DNA from: CAKOSP01 sp044432745
GTDB taxonomy: Bacteria; Bacillota_I; Bacilli_A; RF39; UBA660
Direction: 5' to 3'
NCBI GenBank assembly: GCA_044432745.1
Contig: JAWXUH010000004.1
Span: 1-64,000, forward strand
DNA length: 64,000 nt
Shown here: positions 61,351 to 64,000 of the stretch, in pieces
Layout of the letters: each line of letters opens with the position of its first letter
How positions within the stretch are numbered: the stretch's first letter is position 1
The notes under the pieces: model-generated
The model's input: the letters and a program-made list of their open reading frames with translations, nothing else
Database searches by the model: none
What the model was told of the DNA's origin: nothing
Translations under genes and position numbers: made by a program

Positions 61351-61790
61351 TCTTCTTCATCTGAAATAACAACTAAATTCGCTAAATCATTATCAGCTGT
61401 ATCGTCAGTTTCTTCCCTTTCATAGAAAAGATTTTCTTCTTCTATTTCATCTTTTTCTTGCTCTTTTTCTTGTTCTTCAAGTTCTTCTATTTCTTCTTCA
61501 TCTAATATTTCTTCTAAAGTTTCATCTAATTCAATATTTAACTTGTGATTTACTTGAAGATCCCAATAACCATTTTTTAACATTACAAATTTTTTATTTG
61601 TTGTTAATATTTCAAAAAATTCTGGTAATTGATCTTGTTCATCTTCGAATTTTTTATTCACTAATTTACAAATTTTTTTATATAAATTAATTAATTTTTC
61701 TTTCTTTCCAGTTTCTATTAATATTAAGTATGCTATTTCATCATATGGCATACATTCTAATTCTTCTCTTGTTAATTCTTTTAATTTCAT
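61338..61790 (-). CDS. rpoE: RNA polymerase delta subunit
   Basis: 150 aa. A HARE-HTH fold (about 1-90, with LPYDEIAYLIL and NKKFVMLKNGYWDL) and an acidic Glu/Asp tail (about 95-150) are exactly the RpoE pattern. Delta promotes RNA polymerase recycling and sharpens promoter selectivity in Bacillota. SD GAAAGGAT. Confidence 0.92.
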   Translation of the reverse strand: MKLKELTREELECMPYDEIAYLILIETGKKEKLINLYKKICKLVNKKFEDEQDQLPEFFEILTTNKKFVMLKNGYWDLQVNHKLNIELDETLEEILDEEEIEELEEQEKEQEKDEIEEENLFYEREETDDTADNDLANLVVISDEEEETN

Positions 61791-61856
61791 TTTTTTATCC
61801 TTTCAATATTATAATCATTATATGACAAATTTTCGTTTTATGATTAGTCATTTTTA

Positions 61857-62204
61857 TTAGATTACAAGTTTTTTAAATATTATTTTTACATTTTTTTCCG
61901 AATCGTCTAAGTTATATGTAAGTGTAATTTCATCAATTTGTTCTTCCCAACCACATTCGATGTCAAATTTACAACTACCTTCGTTTTCAAAATCAAACTT
62001 ACAGGTTTTCTCTATAAAATTAAGTTCCATATACAATTCATCGGTTTTTCTGATAAACAATTTTTTTTCTAAATCAATTTTATTATATTCTTTATCAGTT
62101 TCATATATCAAATCTTTATTGATTTCATATTTTGCTTGTTCATTCTTTTTGCATAACAATAATTTTTTATCACTAAAAAGCATCCAATCAATATACTGTA
62201 CCAC
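61857..62204 (-). CDS. DUF1934 (YwiB-like) protein
   Basis: 115 aa of mixed charged beta strands, ending EITLTYNLDDSEKNVKIIFKKL, like the DUF1934 C-terminus of Bacillus YwiB. Weak match overall; the neighbourhood beside rpoE agrees with Bacillus, where ywiB lies near argS-rpoE. Function unknown. Three Cys (CKFD..CKFD..CGW). Confidence 0.55.
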   Translation of the reverse strand: MVQYIDWMLFSDKKLLLCKKNEQAKYEINKDLIYETDKEYNKIDLEKKLFIRKTDELYMELNFIEKTCKFDFENEGSCKFDIECGWEEQIDEITLTYNLDDSEKNVKIIFKKLVI

Positions 62205-62341
62205 ATCACACCTCGCTTTTTTTCTTAAACATTATAACATAACATATTTTAAAATCAATCTTTTTTATGTATTATTTTATGTTTCTTTACATTTTATTCA
62301 TAATATAAAAAAAATTTTTAATAATAATGTTAGGTGATATT

Positions 62342-64000
62342 ATGAAATGTATTTTTTTCTGTTGTAAATGCTCTATATTTTTATTTATTAGCTTCTTGTT
62401 AATTATTTGTTGTTTTTACATTAATGCTTTTTTTACTCCTACTATAGATTTAAAAACATCAGGTCAACTTTATATCTATGACAATATAAATGAACTTGTT
62501 TATCAAGGATCAACTACAAATGAATGGGTTAATATAGAGGATATTAGTGAAGATTTGATTAATGCTATAATTTCTGTAGAAGATAAAAATTTTTATACAC
62601 ATAATGGGTTTGATTATATACGTATAGCAAGCGCTGCTATCAATAATATTAAAGCTAGTGGCATCACACAAGGAGCTTCCACTATTACACAGCAATATGC
62701 AAAAAATATGTACTTAACTTTTGATCAAACGTGGGAAAGAAAAATTGAAGAAGCATTTTTAACTATGGAACTTGAAGTTCATTATGAAAAAAATGATATA
62801 CTTGAAGGTTATTTAAATACTATTTATTTTGGTAACGGTTGTTACGGTATCCAAAATGCTTCTAAATTTTATTTTAATAAAACTGTTGATCTAATTAATT
62901 TTGAAGAAGCATTAATATTAGCAGGTATTTCTAAAAGTCCCAATGCTTATAATCCTTTAAGTGATTATGACGCTTCTATAAAAAGAGCTAAAAATGTTGC
63001 ATATACTATGCTTAACAATCAACTTATTACTAATGAAGAGTTTGATAATTTGTTTTTAGATGAAATTATTATTTATGGAAAGCATACTGAAAATGATTTA
63101 CAAATGATTATGTATTATCAAGATGCTGTTTTAAATGAATTATACTCTATTGAACAAATTCCTACTTCATTAATTGATTCAGGTGGACTAAAAATTTATA
63201 CTACTCTTGATTTAGAAGCACAAGAAAATCTAGAAAATAATATTTTAGAATACAAAACAGATGATGAAATTCAAGTTGCTAGTGTTCTAATTGAACCTAG
63301 CACTGGAGCAGTTCTTGCTCTTACAGGCGGCATGGATTATTCATCTTCAACTTACAATAGAGCTTTACATTCACAAAGGCAAGTTGGTTCTACTATGAAA
63401 TCATTTCTTTATTATGCAGCACTTGAAAATAATCTAACTATGTCATCGGTTTTTACTAGTGAAGAAACTATATTTCATTTATCTAATGAACAACTTTATT
63501 CTCCTAGTAATTACACTAATACATATGCTAATAAGGCAATTACAATGGCCGCTGCTATTGCTTTATCTGATAATGTATATGCTGTAAAAACTAATTTGTT
63601 CCTCGGAGTTGATGCTATGATTGATGTGGCAAGACGCACTGGTATTACTGGGCACTTAGATCAAGTTGCCTCTCTTGCACTAGGTACAAGTGAACTAAAT
63701 ATTTTAGACTTAGCTTCTGGATATAACACTTTTGCCTCTGGTGGTTATTATAATGATACATATTTTATTGAACGAATCGAAGATTTAAATGGTAATATTC
63801 TTTATGAAAAAGAACATAAAAACAACTTAGTTCTTAACGAAAATTATGTTTATATTCTTAACGAAATGTTAAATGGTACTTTTGACTCTTCTTTTCAAGA
63901 TTATACTAGTGCCACAGGAGTATCTATAGCACATAAACTTACAAACAACTACGCATATAAAAGTGGTTCTACTAATACTGATAGTTGGAGCATTGGTTAC
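62342..64000 (+). CDS. Bifunctional PBP1-type peptidoglycan synthase, 3' end outside window
   Basis: 553 codons, no stop before the window ends. SD AGGTGATATT. Short cytosolic N-terminus and one span (about 12-30), with six Cys in the first 24 residues. GT51 domain: VEDKNFYTHNGFD (Glu80) and QGASTITQQYAKN. Transpeptidase: active-site Ser350 in STMK, SDN 409-411, KSG 540-542. Class A PBP, making and cross-linking glycan. Which PBP1 group it is cannot be told without the C-terminus. Confidence 0.93.
   Translation, partial: MKCIFFCCKCSIFLFISFLLIICCFYINAFFTPTIDLKTSGQLYIYDNINELVYQGSTTNEWVNIEDISEDLINAIISVEDKNFYTHNGFDYIRIASAAINNIKASGITQGASTITQQYAKNMYLTFDQTWERKIEEAFLTMELEVHYEKNDILEGYLNTIYFGNGCYGIQNASKFYFNKTVDLINFEEALILAGISKSPNAYNPLSDYDASIKRAKNVAYTMLNNQLITNEEFDNLFLDEIIIYGKHTENDLQMIMYYQDAVLNELYSIEQIPTSLIDSGGLKIYTTLDLEAQENLENNILEYKTDDEIQVASVLIEPSTGAVLALTGGMDYSSSTYNRALHSQRQVGSTMKSFLYYAALENNLTMSSVFTSEETIFHLSNEQLYSPSNYTNTYANKAITMAAAIALSDNVYAVKTNLFLGVDAMIDVARRTGITGHLDQVASLALGTSELNILDLASGYNTFASGGYYNDTYFIERIEDLNGNILYEKEHKNNLVLNENYVYILNEMLNGTFDSSFQDYTSATGVSIAHKLTNNYAYKSGSTNTDSWSIGY

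Noticed and set aside
62510..62695. Minus-strand open frame near the right end
   Set aside because: Lies fully inside the transglycosylase domain of the PBP1-type gene on the other strand.
1..64000. Alternative genetic code (UGA = Trp)
   Set aside because: UGG encodes Trp, map ends at UGA with GTGA coupling to infA, and the proteins keep normal lengths under the standard code.
1..64000. CRISPR arrays, phage or conjugative modules
   Set aside because: No regularly spaced repeats and no phage, plasmid or defence genes were found.

Overview
The window is very AT-rich and codes like a low-GC Bacillota. Genes are densely packed, about 90% lie on the minus strand, UGA is used as a stop (map ends in TGA inside a GTGA overlap), and SD sequences are strong. 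Synteny follows the Bacillus plan (parA-parB-DUF951-ychF; S10-spc-alpha; rpsF-ssb-rpsR-rplI-dnaB; prfA-prmC-spoIIR-mntP; spoIID-spoIIQ-mreB-like). Peptidoglycan genes (murA, PBP1-type synthase, MurJ/SpoVB-like flippase, FtsEX with an M23 hydrolase) exclude a wall-less mycoplasma. SpoIIR, SpoIID, SpoIIQ, GerQ and a YdcC/GerS-type lipoprotein point to an endospore-forming lineage. The best guess is an uncultivated Bacilli/Erysipelotrichia-like or RF39-like gut bacterium; the sequence alone does not give the species.

Layout. 1-110: edge of a probable IS30-type element. 110-4731: parA-parB-DUF951-AbgT transporter-ychF operon. 4774-18789: the complete S10-spc-alpha operon, transcribed right to left from one recognisable promoter, with secY, adk, map, infA and rpoA inside it and rpmD (L30) missing. 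18847-24645: gpmI, a Trx-like membrane protein, a sporulation-type lipoprotein, DUF378, and cdaA-cdaR (c-di-AMP synthesis). 24718-35295: a newly spotted 58-codon gene, YerB-like protein, smpB, rnr, a lone prepilin, gltX, gap, a TGS-type nucleoside kinase, clpP and an M29 aminopeptidase. 35282-39144: an AgrC/AgrA-like two-component pair, a degenerate MreB-like protein, SpoIIQ-like, SpoIID, DUF1146. 39134-46225: rpiB, L31, Csp, tRNA-Cys, SipW-type signal peptidase, M23 hydrolase with ftsX-ftsE, YitT, gerQ and an MBL hydrolase. 46286-48506: plus-strand flippase and LemA. 48509-57006: dnaB-M23-walJ-rlmH and rpsF-ssb-rpsR/rplI. 57018-62204: murA, mntP, spoIIR, prmC, prfA, rpoE, a DUF1934-like protein. 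62342-64000: the 5' part of a PBP1-type gene.

Together these are mostly core genes: translation, replication, wall growth and chromosome segregation, with a spore-engulfment layer (SpoIIR for SigE activation, SpoIID/SpoIIQ for septal wall remodelling). No stretch over about 300 bases lacks a gene. There is no CRISPR array, no rRNA and only one tRNA. Two whole-window patterns stand out. Nearly every intrinsic terminator starts at or inside the stop codon of its gene. The mbl/mreB position next to the spoIID-spoIIQ pair holds a shortened MreB-like protein without its ATP-binding motif, beside a kinase that lacks a multi-pass sensor.
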